Part shown: one piece after another, positions 1 to 8,227 of the stretch
Numbering within the stretch: position 1 is the stretch's first letter
Layout: the number at the start of each line of letters is the position of its first letter
DNA from: Paulinella micropora
Taxonomy: Eukaryota; Cercozoa; Imbricatea; Euglyphida
Assembly (NCBI GenBank): GCA_009731375.1
Contig: BJOX01000012.1
Location: 1,481,436 to 1,502,375, forward strand
Direction: 5' to 3'
Length of the DNA: 20,940 nt
Notes under the pieces: model-generated
Seen by the model: only the letters and a program-made list of their open reading frames with translations
What the model was told of the DNA's origin: nothing
The model's database searches: none
Position numbers and translations under genes: made by a program

Positions 1-33
<33 letters not shown>

Positions 34-43
34 TCTCTCTCTG

Positions 44-110
<67 letters not shown>

Positions 111-111
111 G

Positions 112-145
<34 letters not shown>

Positions 146-235
146 TGTGTCTGTCTGTCTGTCTGTCTGTGTCTGTGTCTGTGTCTGTGTCTGTGTCTCT
201 GTCGCTGTCTGTCTGTGTGTCTGTGCCTGTGTCTG

Positions 236-270
<35 letters not shown>

Positions 271-289
271 GTCTGTCTGCCTGTCTGTT

Positions 290-321
<32 letters not shown>

Positions 322-348
322 CTTCCATCCGTTCGTCCGTCCGCCCGC
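1..348. repeat. CT, GT and TGTC microsatellite complex
   Basis: Bases 1-125 are nearly pure CT with a few T insertions. Bases 126-144 are GT. Bases 145-348 are TGTC/TGTCTG tetra- and hexanucleotides that decay into TTCC, ATCC and GTCC steps near 330-348. All three frames are open because the repeat lacks stop codons (Cys/Val/Ser/Leu peptides), which is not evidence of coding. The next 38 bases (349-386) are not repetitive and show no feature. Confidence 0.95.
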
Positions 349-386
349 ATATGACACAAAGATATGCGATATCTACCGAAGAGAGA

Positions 387-418
<32 letters not shown>

Positions 419-500
419 AAATGTAAATAAATAAATAAATATATATATATCTATGTATAGAGAGTGTATATATATAATATAAATTATATACATATATATA
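387..500. repeat. AT-rich tract with AAAT block
   Basis: An AT dinucleotide run (about 387-412) is followed by AAAT tetranucleotides (about 423-441) and then mixed AT/GTATA sequence to about 500. It is strongly AT-rich and largely self-complementary. Confidence 0.9.
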
Positions 501-510
501 ATACATGTAT

Positions 511-620
511 GTAGAGAGAGAGAGAGAGAGAGCGAGAGAAAGAGAGAGAGAGAGAGAGAAAGAAAGAGAAAGAGGGAGAGAGAGAGAGAGAGACAGGGAG
601 AGAGAGAGAGAAAGAGGACG

Positions 621-655
<35 letters not shown>

Positions 656-686
656 AAGAAGGAAAGAAAGAGAGAGAGAGAGAGAA
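511..686. repeat. GA / GAAA polypurine tract
   Basis: About 175 bases of almost uninterrupted purine on the plus strand, alternating between GA and GAAA units. A short single-copy stretch (687-719) follows, then a run of 20 C. Confidence 0.95.
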
Positions 687-719
687 TCATAGTTGCTTTG
701 TGTGAGCGGAAAATTACGT

Positions 720-770
720 CCCCCCCCCCCCCCCCCCCCTCTCTTTCTCTCTCTCTCTCTCTCTCTCCAG
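720..770 (+). promoter_or_regulatory. Poly-C/CT tract ending in CAG: possible 3' splice site
   Basis: Twenty C are followed by nearly pure CT and then CCAG at 767-770. A long polypyrimidine tract ending in CAG directly before non-repetitive sequence matches the general 3' splice acceptor pattern. A CT microsatellite could give the same look by chance; the case rests on the donor-like site 50 bases downstream. Confidence 0.4.
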
Positions 771-819
771 AGGAAAATTATCAAGGCTCAAACTCGAGGA
801 TTTGACAATTTGTCACAAG
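771..819 (+). CDS. Candidate 49-nt internal exon (unidentified gene)
   Basis: This non-repetitive island lies between an acceptor-like border (CT tract plus CAG ending at 770) and a strong donor-like border, CAAG|GTAAGT, with GT at 820-821. Read from its first base it encodes RKIIKAQTRGFDNLSQ and then one G, so it would start in phase 0 and end in phase 1. The composition is ordinary for protein and unlike the microsatellite peptides around it. I do not recognise the protein family. A homologous donor region is repeated twice downstream (GT at 973 and 1156) without the rest of the exon. If real, this is a short exon of a gene on the plus strand with microsatellite-filled introns. It could instead be a chance island; only the border pattern and open frame support it. 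Confidence 0.35.
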
Positions 820-896
820 GTAAGTTGTGCATATGTTCATGTATGTATGTATGCATGTACATTTATCGATCTATCTATCTACCTACCTATCTATTC

Positions 897-965
<69 letters not shown>

Positions 966-1074
966 GCCACAGGTAAGTTGTGCATGTGTGCATGTATGTA
1001 TGTATGCATTTATATGTATCTATCTATCTATGTATCTCTATCTATCTATCTATCTATCTCTATCTATCTATCTT

Positions 1075-1147
<73 letters not shown>

Positions 1148-1231
1148 GCCACAAGGTAAGTTGTGCATGTGTGCATGCATGTATGTATGCATTTATATGT
1201 ATCTATCTATCTATCTACCTATCTATCTATC

Positions 1232-1286
<55 letters not shown>

Positions 1287-1291
1287 GTCTG

Positions 1292-1327
<36 letters not shown>

Positions 1328-1376
1328 CATGTACCTGTATGTATGTATGTATGAATGAATGTATGTATGCATGTAC
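814..1376. repeat. Higher-order repeat: donor-like core plus TATC array, three units
   Basis: A core of about 50 bp, CACA(A)GGTAAGTTGTGCAT followed by TGTG, ATGT and ATGC steps, occurs at about 814, 967 and 1148. Each is followed by 90-140 bp of TATC repeats. The GT of the GGTAAG motif is at 820, 973 and 1156, giving spacings of 153 and 183 bp. Cores 2 and 3 are closer to each other (both preceded by TATGCC) than to core 1, so the duplication probably copied core plus flanking array. The array ends in ATGT/ATGA steps at 1327-1376. Confidence 0.9.
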
Positions 1377-1459
1377 CAGTTTTGTTCGTAATTTTAGGCA
1401 TCCGGGCAAATTTTAGGCATTTTTCAATGGTGCTGATGGGGTTTGATAGATGATTTCTT

Positions 1460-1616
1460 GATAGATATAGATATAGGTATAGATATAGACATAGATATAT
1501 ATATATAGATATAGATATAGATATAGATATAGATATAGATATAGATATAGATATAGATATAGATATAGATATAGATATAGATATAGATATAGGTATAGGT
1601 ATAGATGTAGGTATAG
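1460..1616. repeat. AGATAT hexanucleotide repeat
   Basis: A hexanucleotide array (AGATAT and one-base variants AGGTAT, AGACAT) of about 155 bp, distinct from the tetranucleotides that dominate elsewhere. The preceding 1377-1459 is non-repetitive apart from two copies of AATTTTAGGCAT. Confidence 0.93.
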
Positions 1617-2114
1617 TGCAAGGCGAATCTTGGTAAGTCATGTGCATGTTTCCACGTCTGCAAATTTACTAAGGCGCGTTCTACACCACCCACAATTCCG
1701 GGTTTCTAGGGCCACTTTCTGGGTTTGCTTCCTGAAAGGCCTGGCCTGTGCTGCCACTTTCACACCTCGGAATCTGGATGGTGTAGAACGGGCCTCTTGG
1801 CGGTTGGACTATGTTCGGTTTTAAAACATGGCTCCAGTTGTTGGTAGGGTAGCTTCAAAATCGGTCTCTTTTCACAACTCTTGGGAGAGTTTCAAGGAAG
1901 ATACCTGGGAGTATCTGTGTAAAGTTGTGCATTTCTAGATCGCGAATCAACAAGTAAGAAGTGATCTCACACTTTGTCGGTTTTTGTCATGTCCTGTGTA
2001 AGCATGCAAGTGAGGGAACGATTTGTGGGAAATGACCTGGCGAAAAAGATCATTCTCAGGCAACCCATCTTGATCTATCTGACCTTTTCTTATCCTGCTA
2101 AGGAAAAGGAAAAC
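1617..2114. other. Complex-sequence region without recognised gene
   Basis: This is the first half of the longest non-microsatellite stretch in the window. It holds a fold-back element at 1673-1793. Its longest open frame is about 64 codons with no recognisable motif. A GGTAAGT motif at 1632-1638 followed by a GTGCATG step loosely resembles the donor-like core at 820, 973 and 1156. From about 1800 to 2114 I see nothing I can name. Confidence 0.6.
1673..1793. mobile_element. Short fold-back (terminal inverted repeat) element
   Basis: The left arm 1673-1700 and right arm 1768-1793 are reverse complements over about 26-28 bases with a few mismatches. The shared core is CGTTCTACACCA, and each arm ends with ATTCCG in its own orientation. 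The arms enclose about 67 bp, giving a 121-bp fold-back. Size and structure resemble a small MITE or a hairpin remnant. No clear target-site duplication is visible, and no second copy is in the window. Confidence 0.55.
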
Positions 2115-2274
2115 TGAAGAATTTCGGCCACCTCAAATTTTGGCAAAAAAAAATAACGTATCTTGCGGTCAAAAGACTAGGGAAGAATGCCGGCTAACCA
2201 AAGTTTTGTGCAAAAGCAACGTATTCTGCGGTGAAAAATCACTGGCCGAAATATTTCCTGGTCGAAATTTTTCA
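2115..2274. mobile_element. MITE family A, copy 1
   Basis: This 160-bp element has 16-bp terminal inverted repeats: TGAAGAATTTCGGCCA at 2115-2130 and TGGTCGAAATTTTTCA at 2259-2274. Inside are two related monomers of about 65-70 bp, each carrying AACGTAT(C/T)(T)TGCGGT after an A-rich stretch. It matches 9120-9277 over its whole length with small indels; similarity continues about 8-10 bases outside both inverted repeats (AAAGGAA on the left, CTCGTC on the right), so the true ends may be slightly wider. It encodes no protein. MITE is a structural call; the superfamily is unknown. Confidence 0.7.
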
Positions 2275-2293
2275 CTCGTCCTTATGACTTTTA

Positions 2294-2508
2294 GGAGAAG
2301 TTCCTTGTCCTTAACCACAATGAGCAATGATTTCAAACTCTTTGTTCTCAGCCGGTTCTGATCTTGAAGGCTTGTGTAATGGCTCATTTGAGAGCTCTCA
2401 TCAAGAGCTTTCTAATGAGCCATAACACAGATTGTAGATGCAAATATTGACTGAGATCGAAGCGCTTGAAGTCATTGTTCGTTGTACTTAAGAAATAGGA
2501 ACTTCTCA
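2294..2508. mobile_element. MITE family B, copy 1
   Basis: This 215-bp element is bounded by inverted repeats GAGAAGTTCCT (left) and AGGAACTTCTC (right), extending imperfectly to about 25 bp through a shared CTTAA step. Inside, ATGGCTCATT (2379-2388) and AATGAGCCAT (2414-2423) form a second, perfect 10-bp stem. A second copy of identical length lies at 19087-19301; I count about 7 differences in 215 bases. It begins only 20 bases after MITE A copy 1. No coding potential is seen. Confidence 0.75.
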
Positions 2509-2799
2509 GGTGCAGGCCATTGGGCTCAGCTGTTTGTTTTGAAATTGACTACTGGATATGGGGGGCAAAAAATTGTCGTAATGACCCCATAAGCAAGAAA
2601 TTTTAGGCATCATGACCTGTAAACTTTGAGCATACTGTAAGAACGAAAATTCTGTCCTTGAGCCTTGAGTATTATTACAGTGCAATGTATGTGCTTAGCG
2701 TTAATTTTTGACATGGTTACCTAGACTTAAATGTTTGTAGTCTTTATGGAATCATGGATGAACCATCAACAATGACCAAAAATTCCGAAAATTACGGAG
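2509..2799. other. Single-copy sequence, no gene seen
   Basis: AT-leaning complex sequence. The only repeated item noted is AAATTTTAGGCAT at 2598-2610, identical to 1408-1420, with a near copy at 1390-1401. No open frame or RNA structure can be supported. Confidence 0.6.
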
Positions 2800-2807
2800 A
2801 AAATTCG

Positions 2808-2869
2808 GTGTGTATGTATGTATGTATGTATGCATGTAAAATTTTCTTTATTATAAAGAATAAAAATTT

Positions 2870-2880
<11 letters not shown>
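2808..2880. repeat. TATG repeat followed by AT-rich palindrome
   Basis: A short TATG array (about 2810-2834) runs into a near-palindrome at about 2836-2873. TGTAAAATTTT on the left pairs with AAAAATTTACA on the right around a TTTATTATAAA centre. Confidence 0.7.
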
Positions 2881-3108
<228 letters not shown>

Positions 3109-3157
3109 GATGATAGTGCAGCGCAGGCTGCGTTTCCCCGCTTCGACTTTGGCGTAG

Positions 3158-3296
3158 ATGGTATGTATGTATGTATGTATGTATGTATGTATGTGTGTAT
3201 GTATGTATGTATGTATGTATATGTATGTATGTATGTATGTATATGCGTGTATGTATGTATGTATGTATGTATGTATGTGTATTTGTATGCATGTAT
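3158..3296. repeat. TATG tetranucleotide array
   Basis: About 140 bp of TATG with occasional TGTG and ATAT steps. The preceding 3109-3157 is a GC-richer single-copy island containing GCAGCGCAGGCTGCG, a short near-palindrome. Confidence 0.95.
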
Positions 3297-3300
3297 ACTT

Positions 3301-3800
3301 CAATAGTGAAGTGGAATGGCCAGCGATGGCCCCTGATGGCTTACTTTCTTATTCCTTGCTTACCTACCTACCTACCTACTTACCTACCTACCTACCTACC
3401 CACCTATCTTGCTGAGAGTCGAAAGGAAGTGGTGGTGAAGTGGAATGGCTTATTTACCTACCTACCCACTACCTACTACCTTACCTACCTACCTACCTAC
3501 CTACCCACCTACCTACCTACCTGCCTACCTACCTATGTATCTACCTGCCTACGTATCTACGGACCTGCGGACCTACCTACCTACGTACCTACCTGCCTAT
3601 TTTGCTTAGTACCAAAAGACGGGGTGGTGTGAAGTGGAATGGCTTACCTACCTACCTACCTACCTACCTACCTACCTACCTACCTACCTAGCTACCTACC
3701 TACCTACCTACCCACCAGTGTACCTATCTCTGCTTAGAGTCAAAAGATAGCGGTGGCGAAGTGGAGTGGCCGTCGATGGCACCCGAAACAGACGATCCAG
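3301..3800. repeat. Higher-order repeat: GTGAAGTGGAATGGC core plus TACC arrays
   Basis: The core GTGAAGTGGAATGGC and its variants occur at 3306, 3435, 3629 and 3756 (last copy GCGAAGTGGAGTGGC). Copies 2-4 are preceded by an AGTC/ACCAAAAGA-type stretch and GGTGG; copies 1 and 4 are followed by (C)GATGGC and CCC. Between cores lie 50-140 bp of TACC repeats with TACG, TGCC and GGAC variants. Spacings of 129, 194 and 127 bp differ mainly through TACC array length. Confidence 0.88.
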
Positions 3801-3805
3801 GTTGT

Positions 3806-3822
3806 TTGTGTGTGTGTGTGTG

Positions 3823-3902
<80 letters not shown>
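3806..3902. repeat. GT then CT dinucleotide tract
   Basis: GT (3806-3822) switches directly to CT with a few CTTT steps (3824-3902). The next 57 bases (3903-3960) are single-copy and purine-rich at the start. Confidence 0.95.
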
Positions 3903-3960
3903 AAACAGAGTAGCAAGAAGGAAGACGAATGAAGCACTTAATCCCGTCATCTTACACCCC

Positions 3961-3962
3961 TA

Positions 3963-4004
<42 letters not shown>

Positions 4005-4046
4005 GCTATCTATCTATCTATCTGTCTATCTATCTATCTATCTATA

Positions 4047-4108
<62 letters not shown>

Positions 4109-4165
4109 CCTACCTACCTACCTACCTACATACCTACATACCTACCTACCTACCTACCTATCTAC

Positions 4166-4257
<92 letters not shown>

Positions 4258-4258
4258 A
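3961..4258. repeat. TATC array with central TACC block
   Basis: TATC (3961-4106), then TACC/TACA (4107-4166), then TATC again to 4258. The variant unit is clustered rather than scattered. Confidence 0.97.
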
Positions 4259-4560
4259 TAGTATGTATGTATGTATGTATGTATAATGTATAATGTATAA
4301 TGTATGTATGTATGTATGTATGTATGTATGTTTGTATGTATGTGTATGTATGTATGTATGTATTGTATGTATTGTCTGTATGTATTGTATGTATTGTATG
4401 TATTGTATGTATGTTGTTTGTATGTATGTATGTATGTGTGTATGCATGTATGCATGTATGTATGTATGTACGTATGTACGTACGTACGTATGTATGTATG
4501 TATGCATGTATGTACGTACGTACGTACGTACGTACGTATGTATGTATGTATGTATGTATG

Positions 4561-4594
<34 letters not shown>

Positions 4595-4632
4595 TGTATG
4601 TATGTATGTATGTATGTATGTATGTATGTGCA
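4259..4632. repeat. TATG array with TATTG, TAATG and TACG variant blocks
   Basis: About 370 bp of TATG with local five-base TATTG units (4359-4412), TAATG units (about 4283-4303) and TACG blocks (about 4470-4490 and 4513-4537). All frames are open with Tyr/Met/Val/Cys peptides on plus and Ile/His/Thr/Tyr on minus, which is trivial coding. Confidence 0.96.
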
Positions 4633-4670
4633 TATATGTCTGCCTCATAATAATAGTATTGAAACAATTA

Positions 4671-4725
<55 letters not shown>

Positions 4726-4760
4726 ATGAATAAATAAATGAATAAATAAATAAATAAATA

Positions 4761-4761
<1 letters not shown>
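4671..4761. repeat. AAAT tetranucleotide array
   Basis: About 90 bp of AAAT with two ATGA steps, abutting a TATC array at 4762. The preceding 4633-4670 is short and single-copy. Confidence 0.97.
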
Positions 4762-4804
<43 letters not shown>

Positions 4805-4866
4805 GTCTATCTGTCTGTCTGTCTGTCTGTCCCCCCCCCCCCCCCCCCCCCCCCCCNNNNNNNNNN

Positions 4867-4935
<69 letters not shown>

Positions 4936-4981
4936 TTATCTCTCTCTCTCTCTACCTACCTACCTACCTACCTATCTATCC

Positions 4982-5040
<59 letters not shown>

Positions 5041-5055
5041 CATCCATCTATCTAG
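4762..5055. repeat. TATC/TGTC arrays, C run and 10-N gap
   Basis: TATC passes into TGTC (about 4803-4830), then 26 C (4831-4856), then 10 N (4857-4866), then TATC with CT and TACC inserts to 5055. The C run directly at the gap suggests sequencing or assembly breakdown, so the C count is unreliable. Confidence 0.95.
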
Positions 5056-5137
5056 GCAAAGCAGAGAAGAAGAAAGAAGATGAATGGAACAGTGGATTTT
5101 CATGGGGCAATGAAGGAGAAAGCTCTTCGAGCGTACG

Positions 5138-5180
5138 ATAGATAGATAGACAGATAGATAGATAGATAGATGGATGGATG

Positions 5181-5215
<35 letters not shown>

Positions 5216-5292
5216 GGATGGATGGATGGATGGATGGATGGATCGGTAGACAGGTAGGTAGGTAGGTAGGAAAGGTAGGTAGGTAGATAGAT
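5138..5292. repeat. TAGA/TGGA/TAGG array, inverted relative to 4867-5055
   Basis: GATA-type units with ATGG and TAGG blocks. They are the reverse-complement class of the TATC/ATCC/TACC units left of 5056. The two arms flank an 82-bp single-copy purine-rich spacer (5056-5137), so this is an inverted repeat of microsatellites. Confidence 0.93.
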
Positions 5293-5705
5293 ACGTTTTT
5301 TTACTGTCACTATTTCTATGTGTATCTTGGCAACGTTTGATTCTGGTACAGATACAAAATCATTACTATTACTATTTCTACTATTACTACTTTATAGATA
5401 GTGGTGATATTGTTACTATTATCGCATCTAGGCAAGGTTTGATTGGGGTACAGATATCATTATTATGATTACTATTTCTACTATTACTACTTTATAGATA
5501 GTGGTGATATTGTTACTATTATCACTATTACTATTTGTTTGATTGGGGTACAGATAGTTGTGATTGCAGATTATGATTAATATTCCTATTTCTACTATTA
5601 CTACTGTATAGATAGTATAGATATTGTTACTATAATTGCTATTACTATTTCTATGTATGTAGCCAGGCAACGTTTGATTTGGGTACAAATAGTGGCGATA
5701 AAACA
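5293..5705. repeat. Degenerate satellite of about 100 bp, four units
   Basis: GTTTGATT followed by GGGTACA(G/A)ATA recurs at 5335, 5437, 5537 and 5672 (spacings 102, 100 and 135). Between them lie ATTACTATT, CTACTATTACTAC and TATAGATAGTGGTGATATTG blocks. The last unit runs into the ATT tract. The core CTAGGCAA then GTTTGATTGGGG then ACAGATAG is clearly related to CTAGGCAACATTCGACTGGGG then ACAGATAG in the satellite at 8839-9345. Confidence 0.85.
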
Positions 5706-5806
<101 letters not shown>

Positions 5807-6036
5807 GGACACCGTGATAGCCCAGTGGTCAAGTTCTACCATCTGGGTCCTGTCGCCAGTTCGATTCCCGTCGGTGCCACCAGTATTTTCATTGAACATA
5901 CCGGTCCGTCTGGAAGTGTTGGAACTGCCCTTGCGGGGGTGTCATTAGAGCCTATCGTCAATTCTTCGTACTCCCCTCACGGGTGAGACGATGGAGGCGC
6001 ATGTGCAGATTTGCATCAGCCATTGACAGAGAAGCA
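5807..6036 (+). mobile_element. tRNA-derived SINE, family S1, copy A (reference copy)
   Basis: The element has three parts. The 5' tRNA-like head (5808-5882) has a pol III box A-like TAGCCCAGTGG at 5818-5828 and box B-like GTTCGATTCCC at 5859-5869. Its outer ends GACACCG and CGGTGCC pair at six of seven positions and are followed by ACCA, like a tRNA 3' end. The body (5883 to about 5985) includes a 35-bp segment at 5879-5913 that is duplicated in copies C and D. The 3' region, from GATGGAGGCGCATG to GAGAAGCAC, is shared in part with element S3, and an ATT tail follows at 6037-6134. This is the only copy with a complete head. The arm pairing is too degraded for a functional tRNA, and I assign no isotype. 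SINEs encode no protein and depend on a LINE. Confidence 0.85.
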
Positions 6037-6051
6037 CTATTATTATTATTA

Positions 6052-6083
<32 letters not shown>

Positions 6084-6134
6084 GTTTCTATTATTATTGT
6101 TATTAAGTTTGTTACTATTATTATTATTATTATT
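6037..6134 (+). repeat. ATT tail of S1-A
   Basis: An imperfect ATT tract (with GTT, TTC and AAG interruptions) that is both the 3' tail of S1-A and the 5' flank of S3. Confidence 0.9.
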
Positions 6135-6598
6135 TGTGGAGGGGTGCACAGTATGGCACCCCACGGGAAGAGGAGGTGGTTGGGCCTCTTTCCCACTGGT
6201 TCCGAGGCTATGTTGTTGTGTTGTTTTTATAAGACATACACCACGTGGGGTCAAAGGAGTATATACCTTCCGAGATCTAGGGGTGGTGACGGGTTTCGAG
6301 GCGTCCCAGACACTTACCGCAAAACGTCCTCATGCGCTGGCAGACCGCATGAAATGTCTGCTACCCCCCTTGAGTACCTCCATTCGACTTATACCCAGTC
6401 TTGTGGAACTCTCTCATAGGGAACATCAATCATTTGCAGTTGATTCCCTGCAAGGTATCCGACACGCCGGGCGGGTAGCTATTCAGGGATGGTTAGAGTC
6501 ACTCTTCCCTCCCCAACATTCACTGTGTGACTGTTGGGTCGAGGGATGGAGGCGCATGGTCCTTGGACTCAGCCATGACAGATCAATAGACTATACAC
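6135..6598 (+). mobile_element. Element S3: ATT-tailed retroelement segment sharing its 3' end with S1
   Basis: A complex segment of 464 bp between two ATT tracts. It opens with a hairpin (GGGGTGC at 6141-6147 pairing with GCACCCC at 6156-6162). Its last 55-60 bases carry GATGGAGGCGCATG, then CAGCCATGACAGA, then ACACTATTATT, matching S1-A in the same order. The plus frame is open across the whole segment (about 155 codons), but I see no reverse transcriptase, endonuclease or zinc-finger motif. It may be a second SINE, the 3' end of the LINE that mobilises S1, or a chimera. Only one copy is in the window. Confidence 0.6.

Positions 6599-6677
<79 letters not shown>
6599..6677 (+). repeat. ATT tail of S3
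   Basis: About 79 bp of pure ATT joining S3 to S2-A. Confidence 0.95.
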
Positions 6678-6850
6678 GGGACTGCGGAATAACCTCGGCT
6701 TAGTGCAGTCTCGCCCTCAGGAGCTCCATCGGTGGCCCCGATCATCAGGCGAGAGACTGACACGGGGGGGTGGAGGACCTCGAACAAGGGTATTGGAGGC
6801 TTATGTCCGTTGAGGATATGCCATTAGCTGCATCAGTACGCCTCAGATAT

Positions 6851-6852
<2 letters not shown>
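6678..6852 (+). mobile_element. Element S2, copy A (3' part)
   Basis: It begins sharply after ATT at GGGACTGCGG and ends at CCTCAGATATAG before the next ATT tract. It matches the 3' 175 bp of the longer copy at 12470-12953, so it is 5' truncated or a shorter variant. The same segment recurs at 8082-8230 (plus) and 11238-11402 (minus). All four copies end at the same 3' point with an ATT/AAT tail, as expected for elements that reverse-transcribe from the 3' end. No protein is recognised. Confidence 0.8.
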
Positions 6853-6903
<51 letters not shown>

Positions 6904-6932
6904 CATCATCATCATCATCATCATCATTATTA

Positions 6933-6978
<46 letters not shown>

Positions 6979-7019
6979 CATCATCATCATCATCATTACT
7001 ATTATTATTGTTATTATTG

Positions 7020-7056
<37 letters not shown>

Positions 7057-7125
7057 TACTATTACTATTACTATTACTATTACTATTACTATTACTATTA
7101 CTATTACTATTATTATTATTATTAC

Positions 7126-7195
<70 letters not shown>
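6853..7195. repeat. ATT / TCA / ATTACT compound tract
   Basis: ATT with two TCA blocks (about 6902-6926 and 6978-6998) and an ATTACT hexanucleotide block (about 7050-7108), then ATT to 7195. It is the S2-A tail and the 5' flank of S2-B. Confidence 0.95.
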
Positions 7196-7196
<1 letters not shown>

Positions 7197-8227
7197 TTGG
7201 AGTGTTGACTGTGACATATTTGAGGGAAATCCNNNNNNNNNNNNNNNNNNNNNNNNNNNNNNNNNNNNNNNNNNNNNNNNNNNNNNNNNNNNNNNNNNNN
7301 NNNNNNNNNNNNNNNNNNNNNNNNNNNNNNNNNNNNNNNNNNNNNNNNNNNNNNNNNNNNNNNNNNNNNNNNNNNNNNNNNNNNNNNNNNNNNNNNNNNN
7401 NNNNNNNNNNNNNNNNNNNNNNNNNNNNNNNNNNNNNNNNNNNNNNNNNNNNNNNNNNNNNNNNNNNNNNNNNNNNNNNNNNNNNNNNNNNNNNNNNNNN
7501 NNNNNNNNNNNNNNNNNNNNNNNNNNNNNNNNNNNNNNNNNNNNNNNNNNNNNNNNNNNNNNNNNNNNNNNNNNNNNNNNNNNNNNNNNNNNNNNNNNNN
7601 NNNNNNNNNNNNNNNNNNNNNNNNNNNNNNNNNNNNNNNNNNNNNNNNNNNNNNNNNNNNNNNNNNNNNNNNNNNNNNNNNNNNNNNNNNNNNNNNNNNN
7701 NNNNNNNNNNNNNNNNNNNNNNNNNNNNNNNNNNNNNNNNNNNNNNNNNNNNNNNNNNNNNNNNNNNNNNNNNNNNNNNNNNNNNNNNNNNNNNNNNNNN
7801 NNNNNNNNNNNNNNNNNNNNNNNNNNNNNNNNNNNNNNNNNNNNNNNNNNNNNNNNNNNNNNNNNNNNNNNNNNNNNNNNNNNNNNNNNNNNNNNNNNNN
7901 NNNNNNNNNNNNNNNNNNNNNNNNNNNNNNNNNNNNNNNNNNNNNNNNNNNNNNNNNNNNNNNNNNNNNNNNNNNNNNNNNNNNNNNNNNNNNNNNNNNN
8001 NNNNNNNNNNNNNNNNNNNNNNNNNNNNNNNNNNNNNNNNNNNNNNNNNNNNNNNNNNNNNNNNNNNNNNNNNNNNNNNNNGCAGTCTTGCCCTCAGGAG
8101 CTCCATCGGTGGCCCCGATCATCAGGCGAGAGACTGACACGGGGGGGTGGAGGACCTCGAACAAGGGTATTGGAGGCTTATGTCCGTTGAGGATATGCCA
8201 TTAGCTGCATCAGTACGCCTCAGATAT

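Noticed and set aside
3301-3800. CRISPR-like array
   Set aside because: Regular spacing comes from microsatellite arrays between cores; there are no unique spacers of constant length, and the genome is eukaryotic.
5808-5882. Functional tRNA gene
   Set aside because: T-arm and anticodon arms do not pair properly, box A is one base short, and the sequence continues into a repeated SINE body; called as the head of a SINE.
5983-6813. 276-codon plus frame crossing S1, S3 and S2
   Set aside because: It joins three separate elements through poly-Leu ATT tracts. The S3 part is open but has no recognisable domain, so no gene is called.
6745-8137. Open frames of about 450 codons on both strands
   Set aside because: They run through 849 N and through ATT tracts (poly-Ile, poly-Asn); they are artefacts.
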